A stretch of 64,000 nucleotides of DNA from Macrobrachium rosenbergii (lineage: Eukaryota; Arthropoda; Malacostraca; Decapoda; Palaemonidae): NCBI RefSeq assembly GCF_040412425.1, contig NC_089744.1:30160001-30224000 (forward strand), in the 5' to 3' direction. The notes under the pieces are model-generated. The model was not told the DNA's origin and ran no database searches. It saw nothing but the letters and a program-made list of their open reading frames with translations. Shown piece after piece: positions 12,684 to 21,836 of this stretch; positions within the stretch are counted from its first letter, which is position 1; every line of letters begins with the position of its first letter. Position numbers and translations under genes: made by a program.

Positions 12684-12892
12684 GTGACCATTTTGGAAAT
12701 ATGGTGTTCATATGGTGGCCATATTGGAAAGATGGGTTCACTTTATCTCTTCATGACAGTAAGAATGCCAAAATACAGATTCTCAATCATTATATGGACA
12801 GTATGCAACTTTTATAGGCTTATGAAATGAAAATATTTGAAATATACAGCAAATTTGCCGCCATTTTGGAAAAGTGTCAGCCATCTTGGAAA
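12684..12892 (-). repeat. Right subterminal motif cluster (four inverted copies)
   Basis: Copies are GTGACCATTTTGGAAA (12684), GTGGCCATATTGGAAA (12715), GCCGCCATTTTGGAAA (about 12857) and GTCAGCCATCTTGGAAA (about 12876). All are in the orientation opposite to the two left-end copies. Confidence 0.6.
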
Positions 12893-13010
12893 TAGCCAAA
12901 TATTAAGGTGGTCGGAGGTTGACTTTGATTTATGGGGATAATAAGAGTTCTCATGCCGAATCTGTTGCTTGTATCACCATTTGCACTTTTTTCCCATTAT
13001 CCCGCTCCGC
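12852..13010 (-). repeat. Right TIR of the PIN-like/CXC transposon
   Basis: Reverse-complement partner of 7245-7400, ending in CCCGCTCCGC before TA. It holds TGTCAGCCATCTTGGAAATA (12874-12893), GTGGTCGGAGGTTGA and GCTTGTATCACCATTTGCAC. Confidence 0.85.
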
Positions 13011-13012
13011 TA

Positions 13013-14030
13013 ACATGCAAACTTATATTTAGGCTACTATTTTTGTCTAAGCCAGATTGTTGTTTGTATCCAATCCTAGGCTATTTGGTCTACTATATAA
13101 AATAGCAACCCAATAATGTGTAATACAGCTAGACTATCACTTACTCTAATCTACAATGCTGCCTAATATTTAATTCACAATTAAGGGTATGGGTTACATA
13201 ATCTTCCCCCTTAAACACAAATGCCTTAGTATGTAGTCTTAAAGCTAGGCTACCATCTCATCTGGCATAGGTTACTATTTTCATCTACTGTACTCCTAGA
13301 TTACATGGTCTAGTCTAATGATTGTCCAATAATGGGATGTTTTGTAAAAGTTTATCATTTAACCTGATATAAGGTACTGCCTAGTCCTGTATTATTTTAG
13401 TTCATGCTTAAGTATACAGGCTATATAAAGGGAAAAATTCTGTAGCCTGTTTATCAAATCCTAGGGTCCTTGATGTAAACTAGGCTGCTGCCTAGGACCA
13501 TAAAAGAATATGTCTTAAAAGGTTCTTACCTTAATTTAGGTTACTACCTCATCCAGGTTACTTAAATCACCTTTAGGATATGTAACCCTAGGTTACAGAG
13601 TACAGACAACATCTACTATAGTCTAAATTATTCACACTGAATTTGTTAGGCTACCATCTCATGTAGGCTACCGCCTAGGCTATTGTAGACATCGTTATCT
13701 GAAAGGATTATCTAAATTAATAATAAACTGTGGAACACTTCTTAGTTAAAACTTCTAAATAGAATGGTCAAATCTTCAAATATTTTGCCTTTCACAAATA
13801 ACTGAGATTGTGAGAGAGCACCGACCATGTGCTCAGAAAACAAAGTTCGGTTTCAAGCTTTTGTGCACAAAATAAACATTGGTTCCACAGTTTAAACTAA
13901 CAATTTTTAACTGGAGCTTAAAAATAAACACTTAACTTTCAGGTTCAGATGTTTCCATGATTCTCACTGATAAAAAACTTTGGAACCGGAGTGACTTTGT
14001 GAGGAGCATTGAATTGTTGTGCTTTGACTA
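13013..14030. other. AT-rich TAGGCTA tract, right half
   Basis: Non-coding continuation of the 6440-7244 tract beyond the DNA transposon. It is rich in CTAGGCTAC, TAGGTTAC and GCTACCATCTCAT words and reaches the right inverted repeat of element A. No ORF over 60 codons resembles a protein family. Confidence 0.45.
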
Positions 14031-14345
14031 GAAGAGGGTAATGGAGGCTGGTCTTTTGCCTGCCCCGGTCGTAAACAAGTTAGTAGACATGCATGCGCAA
14101 TAGTCACTTCTTACAGTTTTTGATATAGGAAAAAGTAGATTCAGTCTCGCTGAAGATATGGGAAAATGCCCTCTTATCTTTGAGTCCATTATATGCTATC
14201 ACGTGTCATAGTGTTTTCATTACATGACAATACCTGGCTACAAGACCAGGCTAAGATATTTCTTTGATACTATTCTAGTCACCATGGAGCACTGGCACAC
14301 CATGGAGGGTACCTCCTTCAGGACGAAACAAGCGACTTCACTATC
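14031..14345 (-). repeat. Right inverted repeat of element A
   Basis: Reverse-complement partner of 310-635. It shares TAATGGAGGCTGGTC, CTTACAGTTTTTGATA, CTCTTATCTTTGAGTCC and CACTGGCACACCATGGAG with the other repeat. The spacing between the two copies is about 13.4 kb. Confidence 0.85.
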
Positions 14346-15180
14346 AAAAAGAGATTTATCATGGGAACAGAATGGTCCTCATACTTATTTTTGTAGTAGT
14401 AGTAGTGGCAGCAAACAATGAAACAGAAAGAAAAAAATAACAAGAAAAAGCTGGTTCCCTATGGAAAACTGTGTAATACTGAACCTTACAAAAAGAAAAG
14501 GCCAGACTGCTGGAATTAATACAGTATTATATCCAGTAGTGAAGGGTGATTGGTATGGTCAGGAGATATTTGAATGCAAACAATGATCAGAAATATTTAA
14601 ACTAATTGAACTACAGTGCCAGTAATTAACACTAAGACCTGCTATAAAAAATACTAAAACTCAGGTGTTTGTCTGAAAATCTAAGATGAGAGACAGCTGT
14701 TAAAGACCAAACTAAGGGAACACTATTCAAAACTTGGCAGAATAAAAAAATAAAAACTTCCAAAAATCTTGAAAAGATTTTGGGAGATCTTTCTATACTG
14801 AGGAAATGTTTGGATATTCATCAGTATAGTGCAGTATACCAATTCTGTGTGTAACTGAATAGATAGACTGGCTATGTTTCTCAGAATGGAAATTACAACA
14901 AGGAATTGCACCTAGAATTATAAATGAATTGCATGTAGTTATAGATGAACTGTCAGTGAAAAAATCTGGGTGGGGGATTGGGGGTATCCAAGCCCAAGAA
15001 CTGCTAACAATCCCACTTTGAGTTTTATTAGGGTTTAATCTTCACCATACACTAATTCAGCTGCCACAAGTCTATACACAAATTGGATCGATGCAGACAG
15101 AATAGATTTATCTGCGTAAGTAACAATCTTGTTTTCAAGACCAAGCCGTGTACTGTACTGTGCAATTTAACATATACAGT
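14346..15180. other. Intron 5 stretch, no gene recognised
   Basis: AT-rich unique-looking sequence between the element A right repeat and DIRS element B. It contains a short TAGTAGTAGTAG run near 14394-14406. Nothing coding or structural was recognised. Confidence 0.4.
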
Positions 15181-15370
15181 AAAATGACATTTTTATAATA
15201 AAATAAGATTTTATATCATACTTACCTGTTGTTTACATATAGCTGTAATTCTCGATCTCGACAGAAAATTCAAAACTGGCGGTCCCGCTAATATATGGTC
15301 AGGTGATACGACTACCCCGCCCTCTGGGGTACCTGGATCCATTTCCATCAACAACTAATCATATTTTTCT
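15181..15370 (+). repeat. DIRS-B 3' inverted terminal repeat
   Basis: It matches the reverse complement of 21352-21516 from CTTACCTGTTGTTTACAT through CTCGATCTCGACAG, AATATATGGTCAGGTGATAC and ATGGATCC-type sequence to CAACAACTAATCATA. The outermost 37 bases (AAAATGAC onward) are unique to this end. DIRS ITRs characteristically differ at their tips. Position 15218-15228 reads ATACTTACCTG, identical to the 5' end of U1 snRNA. Confidence 0.92.
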
Positions 15371-15410
15371 ATGTCCCCTTGTCCCTTGCGGGAGGCGGGT
15401 GGGAATGTTT

Positions 15411-15501
15411 TATATGTAAACAACAGGTATGATATAAAATCTTATTTTATTATAAAAATGTCATTTTTATACATGAACTTACCTGTTGTTTACATATAGC
15501 T
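15411..15501 (+). repeat. DIRS-B internal complementary region
   Basis: The left half (15411-15467) is the reverse complement of the outer left terminus, from ATGTAAACAACAGGTATGAT to TATAAAAATGTCATTTT. The right half (15465-15501), TTTTATACATGAACTTACCTG and following bases, is the reverse complement of the outer right terminus. The halves overlap by three T residues at about 15465-15467. In DIRS replication models the ICR templates joining of the ends into a circle. Confidence 0.92.
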
Positions 15502-15989
15502 GATTGCCACATTGAGGCGGTGGGCATGGACAGCTGTAAGTGTTAAATGGAAAAAACCTGAGATCATCAGGCTAAGAAAAACGTCTTAACTTTGGATCCT
15601 TACCTGCTAAGGAAGCTGTTTTCTCGGTTACTGCCTCTGTAACCTGCTATCCTTAGTGCAACTGCGGGGCCTAGTAGCTCAGTCGCAGGTTGCTATATGG
15701 AGAAAGGTCTGTTGGCCCAGCCGTCTTCGACACAATCAACCAAAGCATATAATGCCCCTGCTCAGGGCGCAGTACTCAAAGCATCCACTATCATATCACC
15801 TAACCATAAAAAAACTCACACCAACCTATTAAAATTAGACCTACTAGGCCATCTAACCTCTTAGGCTCTAGTAGTCGACCAAAAAGAAACTTCTGCACCC
15901 AAGGAAACTAAGGAGAGGATCTAGAGCCTCTGGTTTCCTTCCCCATCACCGTGTCAGACGCAATAAAGGGGCCCAACGTACTGCAGTCT

Positions 15990-17660
15990 TCATATGTGGT
16001 TTGGATCTGTCTCCAGATAATGCGAGGCAAAAACAGACGAACATCTCAATAAGTTGAACTTAGAATGTCCTTTAAAGCCATGTTCTTCTTGAAGGCTAAA
16101 GAAGTTGCAATAGCCTAATTTCATGAGGCCTCACTTTAACTAAGGGGAAATCCACATCCCTTAATTCCTTGTGTGCCTCCTGAATCAGTTCTTTCAAAAG
16201 GAAAGCAATCCCATTTTTAGATAGAGGGTTCTTGGGGTTCTTAGTTGAGCACCATAAAAAATCATGAGTTCCTCTTACACTTCTGGTCCTGTCCAGATAG
16301 AATTTCAATGCTCTGACCGGACAGAGAAGTCTCTCCGTTTCTCTTCCACCCAAGGAGGATAGGCTAGCAATGGGAAATTCCCTTGGCCATGGATTACTAG
16401 GGTTTTCGTTCTTAGCTAGGAAACCCAAGGTGAAGGAAACTACAGCCTTATCCGCACAAAACCAACTCTTTTGTCCAGAGCATGAATCTCACTTACTCTC
16501 TTTGCCGAGGCCAGTGCCAAGAGAAAAGAGAGTTTTCTTAGTTAGATTCTTAACGGAGCAAGAACTCAAAGGCTCAAAAGATTTGGAGGTAAGCCACTTT
16601 AGCACCACATCCAAATTCCAATGCAGTACACGAAGAGATTTGCCTTTAGTGGTAGCAAAGGATTTAAGGAGTTCTGCAATATCTTTGTCCGAGGAAAGGT
16701 CTATACCTCTATTCCTGAAAACTGCCGCCAGCATACTCCTATACCCCTTAATCGTGCTGACAGCCAATTTCTTCTCCTTGTGCAGAAACAAAGAAAATCC
16801 GCCACCTGGCTTAGAGTCGTAGAAGTGGAAGACACTCCAGACTGGAGCACCACTCCCTGAAGCGCTTTCCACCGCTTGATAGACCTTTGTAGACGAGGGC
16901 CTGGTTGATCTAGCCATTGCCTGCGCCACTCTTCTAGAGAAGCCTCTCCTCCTGTAGAGTCGCTCGAGAGTCTGAACCCTGTCAGATTTAGATCTGACGG
17001 GTTCCTGTGGAACTTTCTGCTGTGCAACTGGCACAGAAGGTCTGGTCTGAATGGCAACCTCCTTGGCCAATCCACTACTTTCTCCAGTAGCTCTGGAAAC
17101 CATGATCTTCCTGGCCACCATGGAGCTATAAGGATCATTGACACACCTTTGTGTGCTCAGAAACTTTTTCAGGACTTCTCCCAGCATCCTGAAGGGAGGG
17201 AATGCATAAAGGAAGAGACCCGACCAGTCCAGGAGCATGGCATCCACCGCTAATGCTTCTGGGTCTGGAACAGGAGAGCAAAAGAGAGGTAGTTTGCGGT
17301 TTTCCCTCGTTGCAAACAGGTCTAGCATGGGAGTTCCCCAAACCTTCCACAGGCCTTGGCAGACTTTCTGGTGGAGGGTCCATTCCGTCGGAATGACCTG
17401 GAGTGACCTGCTGAGGATATCCGCTCTTACGTTGAGAGTTCCCGGGATGAAGCGAGTTACTAGCTCTATGTTCTTGGTTGCCGCCCACAAAAGCAGGTCT
17501 TTTTTGCGATCTCGAACAGAGAGAAGGAGTGAGTGCCTCCTTGTTTCTTCACGTATGCCAGAGCTGTGGAGTTGTCGAGTGCACTACTATCTTTTTGTTT
17601 TCCACCAGAAGCATGAAATGTTCCAAGGCTAGATGTATTGCCTTCAACTCTCTTTCGCAT
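15990..17660 (-). CDS. DIRS-B RNase H C-terminus and tyrosine recombinase
   Basis: In three adjoining frames: RNase H end (ALDNSTALAYVKKQGG, then FIPGTLNVRADILSR), linker MLDLFATRENRKLPLFC, then recombinase core-binding part (RRRGFSRRVAQAMARSTRPS, STIKGYRSMLAAVF) and catalytic part (CPVRALKFYLDRTRSVRG, FLWCSTKNPKNPLSKNGIAF, VRPHEIR holding the H-x-x-R catalytic pair). A frameshift just after VRPHEIR (about 16096) displaces the end. The catalytic tyrosine is visible in the next frame as ASHYLETD (Tyr codon about 16016-16018). The enzyme inserts circular DIRS DNA by site-specific recombination. It is one or two small indels from an open frame and probably inactive as it stands. Confidence 0.85.
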
Positions 17661-19464
17661 TTATGTGCCAGTCCCGTTGGGATGAAGACCAATTGCCTGA
17701 CACTTGAAGATCGCCCAATGTTGCTCCCCAACCCTCGTCTGAAGCGCCGGAGAACAACATCAGGTCTGGGTTCCTCTGTCTCAGTGACAAACCTCGATCT
17801 AGTTTGCTCCTGTCGTTCCACCATGACAGGTCTTGCTTTACTTGAGTGGATAGAGGAAAAACAAACGAATCTGTGTCTTTCTTCCTGTTCCAGATCTGCT
17901 GTAGGAAGAACTGAAGAGGTCTCATGTGTAGCCTCCCCAGACTGACGAACATCTCTAGCGATGAGAGGGTGCCTAAAAGGCTCATCCATTCCTTGGCAGA
18001 ACAAGTCTTGGCTGCCATCAGGTATCTCACTTTCAGCAGGCATTTTTCGATCCTTTGTGACGTCGGAAAAAACCTGAAAAGAACTGAGTTCATCCGAACT
18101 CCCAAATAAGTCAAGTCTTGAGATGGAGAGAGTTGTGACTTTGGAAGATTTACTATGAGTCCCAATTCGTCGGTAAGAGAAAGGGTCCTTTGTAGGTCCT
18201 TCATGCATTGGCCTTTTGACGGAGACCGGATCAGCCAGTCGTCGAGGTAAAGGGAAATGTGAATTCCCTCTAAGTGAAGCCATTTCGCAATTGGAGCCAT
18301 CATCCTTGTGAAAACTTGTGGGGCTGTTGATAGGCCAAAGCAAAGAGCCCTGAATTGAAAAGCCCTGCCTCTGAACACAAACCGTAGGAATTTCCTTGAT
18401 CTCGGATGGATAGGTACATGAAAGTATGCGTCCTGGAGATCGAGGGACACCATCCAGTCTCCTTCCTTCAGGGAATTGATAACCGACTGTGTGGTTTCCA
18501 TCTTGAATGGTGTTTGAAGCACAAATTTGTTCAGGCGCTTACGTCGAGGACTGGTCTCCATCCTCCTGACGATTTTGGAACCAGAAACAGACGGTTGTAG
18601 AACCCCGGAGATGAAGGTTCGAGGACTGCTTCTATGGCTCCCTTTTGAAGGAGGGAAGTAACTTCCTCCTCCAACACCACAAGTTTCTCTGAGTCCCTGG
18701 ATGATACGTTGAAGTCTACTGGCGAATACTTTAAAGGAGGACTCTTTGAGAAGGGAATGGTGTAGCCTTCTCTCAGAACGTTGATCACCCAGGGTTCTGC
18801 TCCCTTGGCCTCCCAAACTTGCCAGAACGACTTTAGTCTGGCTCCGACCGTCAGCATGAAGGACCTTGAACTCATCGGTTGGTACCCCTAGCTTTCTGGG
18901 GATGAGAAGAGAATTTTCCTCTTCCCTTAGCGGGAAAAGGGCCGAGAAGGAGTACCCGAGAAGGCCTAGAGGATACAGGAAAGAAGGCTTGGGTACTACT
19001 GGAGAAGTCGAAAACCTGGGTCTTTTCGAAGAATGAGCCAGTAGGTCTTGAGTAGACTTCCGTGAGAGCCTCGAAATTTCCCTAACTAACGTGGCGGGAA
19101 AAAGGGATTCCTTAAGCAAAGGAGCAAAAAGAAGAGCAGATTTCTGGTTCCTGGAGACTCCTCTCGCGACAAACGAAATCCAATGTGCTCTCTTCTTCAA
19201 AATGCCAGTAGCAGTCACTGAGGCAATTTCTGACGTTCCGTCCGTGATGGCCTTGTCCAGGCAGGCCAAAATAGCATCAAGATCTGTAGCAGTCTTGGGG
19301 GGAAGATCACAGACTTTCACTATCCTGCTCAAGGCTCCTATAGACCAGTCAATAAAAGAAAAGATCTCCAAGATCCTATAGGAACTCTTCACCAGATGGT
19401 CAATTTTCGAAGGCGAAGCCAACTTTGGACGAAGAAAAAGCTGAGCGACGGGCAGAATCCACAA
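17644..19464 (-). CDS. DIRS-B gag C-terminus fused to reverse transcriptase and RNase H start
   Basis: A 606-codon open frame. Residues 1-190 are gag-like helices. RT spans about 300-520, with MVSLDLQDAYFHVPIHP (catalytic Asp of motif A), GLSTAPQVFTRM, the YLDDWLI active site and LTYLGVRMN. RNase H begins with FSGASDEGWGATLGDLQVSG, where GAS replaces the usual D-S/T at the first catalytic Asp, a possible inactivating change. The frame between gag and RT partly carries shadow sequence: the true N-terminal RT part (FLVPKSSGGWRPVLDVSA) lies in another frame at 18531-18875, so two compensating shifts exist. The RNase H continues in the next frame at 17430-17660. Confidence 0.85.
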   Translation of the reverse strand: MWILPVAQLFLRPKLASPSKIDHLVKSSYRILEIFSFIDWSIGALSRIVKVCDLPPKTATDLDAILACLDKAITDGTSEIASVTATGILKKRAHWISFVARGVSRNQKSALLFAPLLKESLFPATLVREISRLSRKSTQDLLAHSSKRPRFSTSPVVPKPSFLYPLGLLGYSFSALFPLREEENSLLIPRKLGVPTDEFKVLHADGRSQTKVVLASLGGQGSRTLGDQRSERRLHHSLLKESSFKVFASRLQRIIQGLRETCGVGGGSYFPPSKGSHRSSPRTFISGVLQPSVSGSKIVRRMETSPRRKRLNKFVLQTPFKMETTQSVINSLKEGDWMVSLDLQDAYFHVPIHPRSRKFLRFVFRGRAFQFRALCFGLSTAPQVFTRMMAPIAKWLHLEGIHISLYLDDWLIRSPSKGQCMKDLQRTLSLTDELGLIVNLPKSQLSPSQDLTYLGVRMNSVLFRFFPTSQRIEKCLLKVRYLMAAKTCSAKEWMSLLGTLSSLEMFVSLGRLHMRPLQFFLQQIWNRKKDTDSFVFPLSTQVKQDLSWWNDRSKLDRGLSLRQRNPDLMLFSGASDEGWGATLGDLQVSGNWSSSQRDWHINAKES

Positions 19465-21215
19465 GGCTGGAGAAATCCCCTTGAGAGGAGGCAGAGTCTC
19501 CCAAGGAAAAAGACTTCCCCAGTCTCATACCACGAACGAGACTTAAAAGACAGTTGAGGGGGGAAAACAGAAAGATGTTTTACCCTGAGATCTTTTCTTG
19601 CTCAACCATCCTTCTTGCCTTCGGAGAGCTCTTTTCGCGAAACAGACAGGACCAGCTTCAGAAATCTAGAGGAAGGAGGTTTAAAATCCTTGGCAAACTG
19701 CGTGAGTTGGAGACGAAGGGAAGCTGGAGCAAAGTCTTCTTCTTGAAAATGTTGTAAGAGATGCTTAAAGTTGGGCGTAGGAGCAGGCGGAACATCATCT
19801 ACTTCGAAACATCGGAAACTGGGAGAGAATCTCTGAAGCAGTTGGAGCACCGCGGATAGAAACGTCTCCGGGAGCCAAACTTGCGTTATCCTCTTGAGTG
19901 TCGCGAACGTCACGAGGGCGCCAAGTGCCCGACCAGCGTCAAGCGTATCGAAAACATGAGCTTGAGAGGAGTCAGGGCCTTAGAAGATCCGAGAGCCAAA
20001 GAGGCGCCAAAAACCACGGTGGCGCCAGAAGCGCAAACATTGTGCGCCTTGGAAACGTGTTGTGGAGGCGCCAAAGCGCCAAAGTAGCGTCGTGAGTGTG
20101 GCGGTGCGGGTGGAAGTGGCGCCAGGAGCCGATCGGAAGCGGAGCCAGGCGCGCGAGCGAAGCGGCGCCAGGTGCGTGAGCAGGAGCAGAGACCGGAGCC
20201 TCAGTTGCAGAAGGAACCTGAAGTGCTGGAGCTTTAAAACCTTCGAAAAGTCTCAAAATCTTGTCCAATTTGTCCTCTTTGAAAGAAGGGCAGGAACCGG
20301 AGGCATAAAAGCCGACTTGGGATCCAACAGGAAGGAAGCCGCTACTTGCATGCTAACAGGAGGATCCGGCGCCCTACGATCCATAGAACGTACATCCGGA
20401 CTGCCTGAAGAAGAAGAGATCTCTGGGCTATCCCAAAAGCTACAAGACGGAAGAGGAGAAACGTGCGAAAGTTTCTTGATAGGAACTTGACTTGGAGAGG
20501 AAGCTCTGCGTCTCTTCAGCGGCCTACTAGACTCTGACTGCTTCCAACTCCTCCTCGATGAAACAGAAGCACAAGAAGACACTTCGCATCGCTTTTACTA
20601 TGGCGAGCTGCAACAGCCTGGGACGCTTAACAGGACTGTTAGAGGAGCAACTGCTCGTGAGCAGACCCCACTCGCCTCCCTTCGGCTTTCGGCATGTCTT
20701 CTCCCTGAGCCCTGGGAGCCGGACAGAGGCCTCGACCTTAGGAAGCGAGGGGACGAACAGTCACCTCCTCCACAACACTATCACACTGCGCAACACTTTG
20801 ATGTCTAGACATCGCACTCACATCCTGGCCAATCTTCTCTATCGCAGAGAAAAAGAGCCGAAATCTTACCATCAAATTCTGCCGAAGGTCTGACACGGTA
20901 GTGGGTTGAAACAACAGGTTCGGGGCAGGAATAGGAACAGGAGGGGGACAGGAACAGAACAAGAGGCAATACTACTCCTACTCTGGGAGGAACTTCTGGC
21001 GAAGCCTTACGTGCCCTATCTTTACTTAATTTTGCCTGATATTTAGCCAACTTTTGCCAATCAAGCACAGACAAAGACAAACATTCATCACATCTATCCA
21101 GATTCGTGCACAATTTCCCTCTACAGTTAGAGCAAGAAGAGTGAGGGTCTATGTTAGACCGAGACATTTTTTTACAACCCCCATAATATCTAATTTGAGA
21201 TCCTGAATCAGACAT
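19465..21215 (-). pseudogene. DIRS-B gag-like region, frameshifted
   Basis: The likely start is ATG at about 21215 (MSDSGSQIRYYGG). A Cys/His-rich N-terminus follows with C-x2-C (CSNC), C-x6-C (CTNLDRC) and DECLSLS, a pattern shared with elements C, D and F. The middle part is Ser/Pro/Arg-rich (SSRRSWKQSESSRPLKRRR near 20.5 kb). It then becomes GGCGCC-rich at nucleotide level (19.97-20.17 kb). The C-terminal helical part (DHLVKSSYRILEIFSFIDWS) continues into the frame that begins at 19464. DIRS gag proteins bind nucleic acid and form particles; that role is from the family. At least three frames are used, so the copy is probably inactive. Confidence 0.75.
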
Positions 21216-21351
21216 AACTAGAAAAAATCTCAGCAAAGCCAAAAAACAAGCCAGAACCGTCAACAAAAGTGGGTACTTCACCAAAGAAAAATCGAAAAAG
21301 CACCGATGAATTTCTGAAGAGGAGCAGATGACTAGTCGCCGGCCCCGACAG

Positions 21352-21516
21352 AGAAAATATGATTAGTTGTTGATGGAAATGGATCCAGGTACCCTGGTAG
21401 AGGGCGGGGTAGTCGTATCACCTGACCATATATTAGCGGGACCGCCAGTTTTGAATTTTCTGTCGAGATCGAGAATTACAGCTATATGTAAACAACAGGT
21501 AAGTTCATGTATAAAA
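21352..21516 (-). repeat. DIRS-B 5' inverted terminal repeat
   Basis: Reverse-complement partner of 15181-15370, ending AACAGGTAAGTTCATGTATAAAA. The key segment AACAGGTAAGTTC reads outward on the plus strand. It differs from its partner by a CTGG/ACCAG-type substitution near 21392 and is shorter at the tip. Confidence 0.92.
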
Positions 21517-21652
21517 GTAACAGGTCAAAATCACTAAACTAAGGAGTACCATAGATTACATTCCCGTATTTAAGAATTTTATATTACTACAAAATGCTCC
21601 TCCCAAATCCCATCTAAGTTTGAAAAAAAAATTGTTGTCACTACACGCTTAC

Positions 21653-21836
21653 CTTGCCTAGAGTCGAAAATGAGAGCTTGAAAAGGAATGTTAAACACTC
21701 AACAAGACTGAGACCTCGTTCAGTAACAGTTTCCAGGTACTTTAGAATGAAAAACCAAACTTGTGATGCTGTATCCAACAACAAAAACTGGAAGCCAGAA
21801 CTTGTTATCTGCATGTTGGGTGATTCTGATTCATCA
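21653..21836 (-). CDS. GTF2H4: GTF2H4 exon 5
   Basis: This 184-base exon follows TTTCCCAACAG and ends before GTAAGC (21652-21647). It encodes [20 protein letters not shown], then [18 protein letters not shown], then [12 protein letters not shown]. The blocks GFQFLLLDT, QxW, and [11 protein letters not shown] in animal p52 align without gaps. It enters in phase 2 and exits in phase 0. DIRS element B ends only about 135 bases downstream of the donor (21516). Confidence 0.96.

Larger units (their letters stand above)
7245..13010 (+). mobile_element. 5.77 kb DNA transposon with about 150-bp TIRs and a PIN-like/CXC protein
   Basis: The left end GTGGAGCGGG and right end CCCGCTCCGC are inverted repeats flanked by TA on both sides (7243-7244, 13011-13012). 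Similarity continues inward for about 150 bases, including an identical GTGCAAATGGTGATACAAGC, a CAACCTC-G-CCAC block and a TTCCAAGAT-GCTGACA block. Between the ends a single broken plus-strand coding region fills 8081-12622. Long TIRs, a TA flank and one large gene make this a class II transposon. Related proteins are widespread, multi-copy and mostly unnamed in invertebrate predicted proteomes (from memory). I cannot place it in a named superfamily. The copy is inactive because the gene has several frameshifts and a stop. Confidence 0.85.
310..14345 (-). mobile_element. Inverted-repeat-bounded DIRS-like element A (nested composite)
   Basis: About 320 bases at 310-635 recur in reverse complement at 14031-14345. 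Between them, on the minus strand, lies a degraded gag/pol of DIRS type (RNase H linker with VDLFTTYKNHKLP, RT with YLDDWL). The span also holds a later 5.77 kb DNA transposon (7245-13010) and a Tigger-like MITE (4796-5130). Removing these insertions leaves about 7.9 kb, a plausible size for a DIRS-like retroelement. Unlike elements B-E, no internal complementary region and no tyrosine recombinase ORF was found next to the left repeat. Assigning the inverted repeats to the same element as the gag/pol is therefore an inference. Confidence 0.55.
15181..21516 (-). mobile_element. DIRS retrotransposon B, structurally complete (6.34 kb)
   Basis: Inverted terminal repeats (15181-15370 and 21352-21516) bound gag, RT/RNase H and tyrosine recombinase coding regions on the minus strand. 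Next to the left (3') repeat lies an ICR (15411-15501) that is the reverse complement of both outer termini joined. This arrangement (ITRs plus ICR, no flanking target duplication, tyrosine recombinase instead of integrase) defines DIRS1-like elements. The two termini overlap by TTT in the ICR, matching AAA shared by both element ends. Coding frames carry only a few shifts. It lies in GTF2H4 intron 5 in the same orientation as the gene. Confidence 0.93.

Noticed and set aside
15181..15505. Possible MITE made of repeated ATGTCATTTTTATA and CAGGTAAGT words
   Set aside because: Explained fully as the 3' ITR plus internal complementary region of DIRS-B.
20062..20490. Plus-strand 142-codon frame rich in Arg/Ser
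   Set aside because: Antisense to the DIRS-B gag region; nucleotide bias from GGCGCC words explains the open frame.
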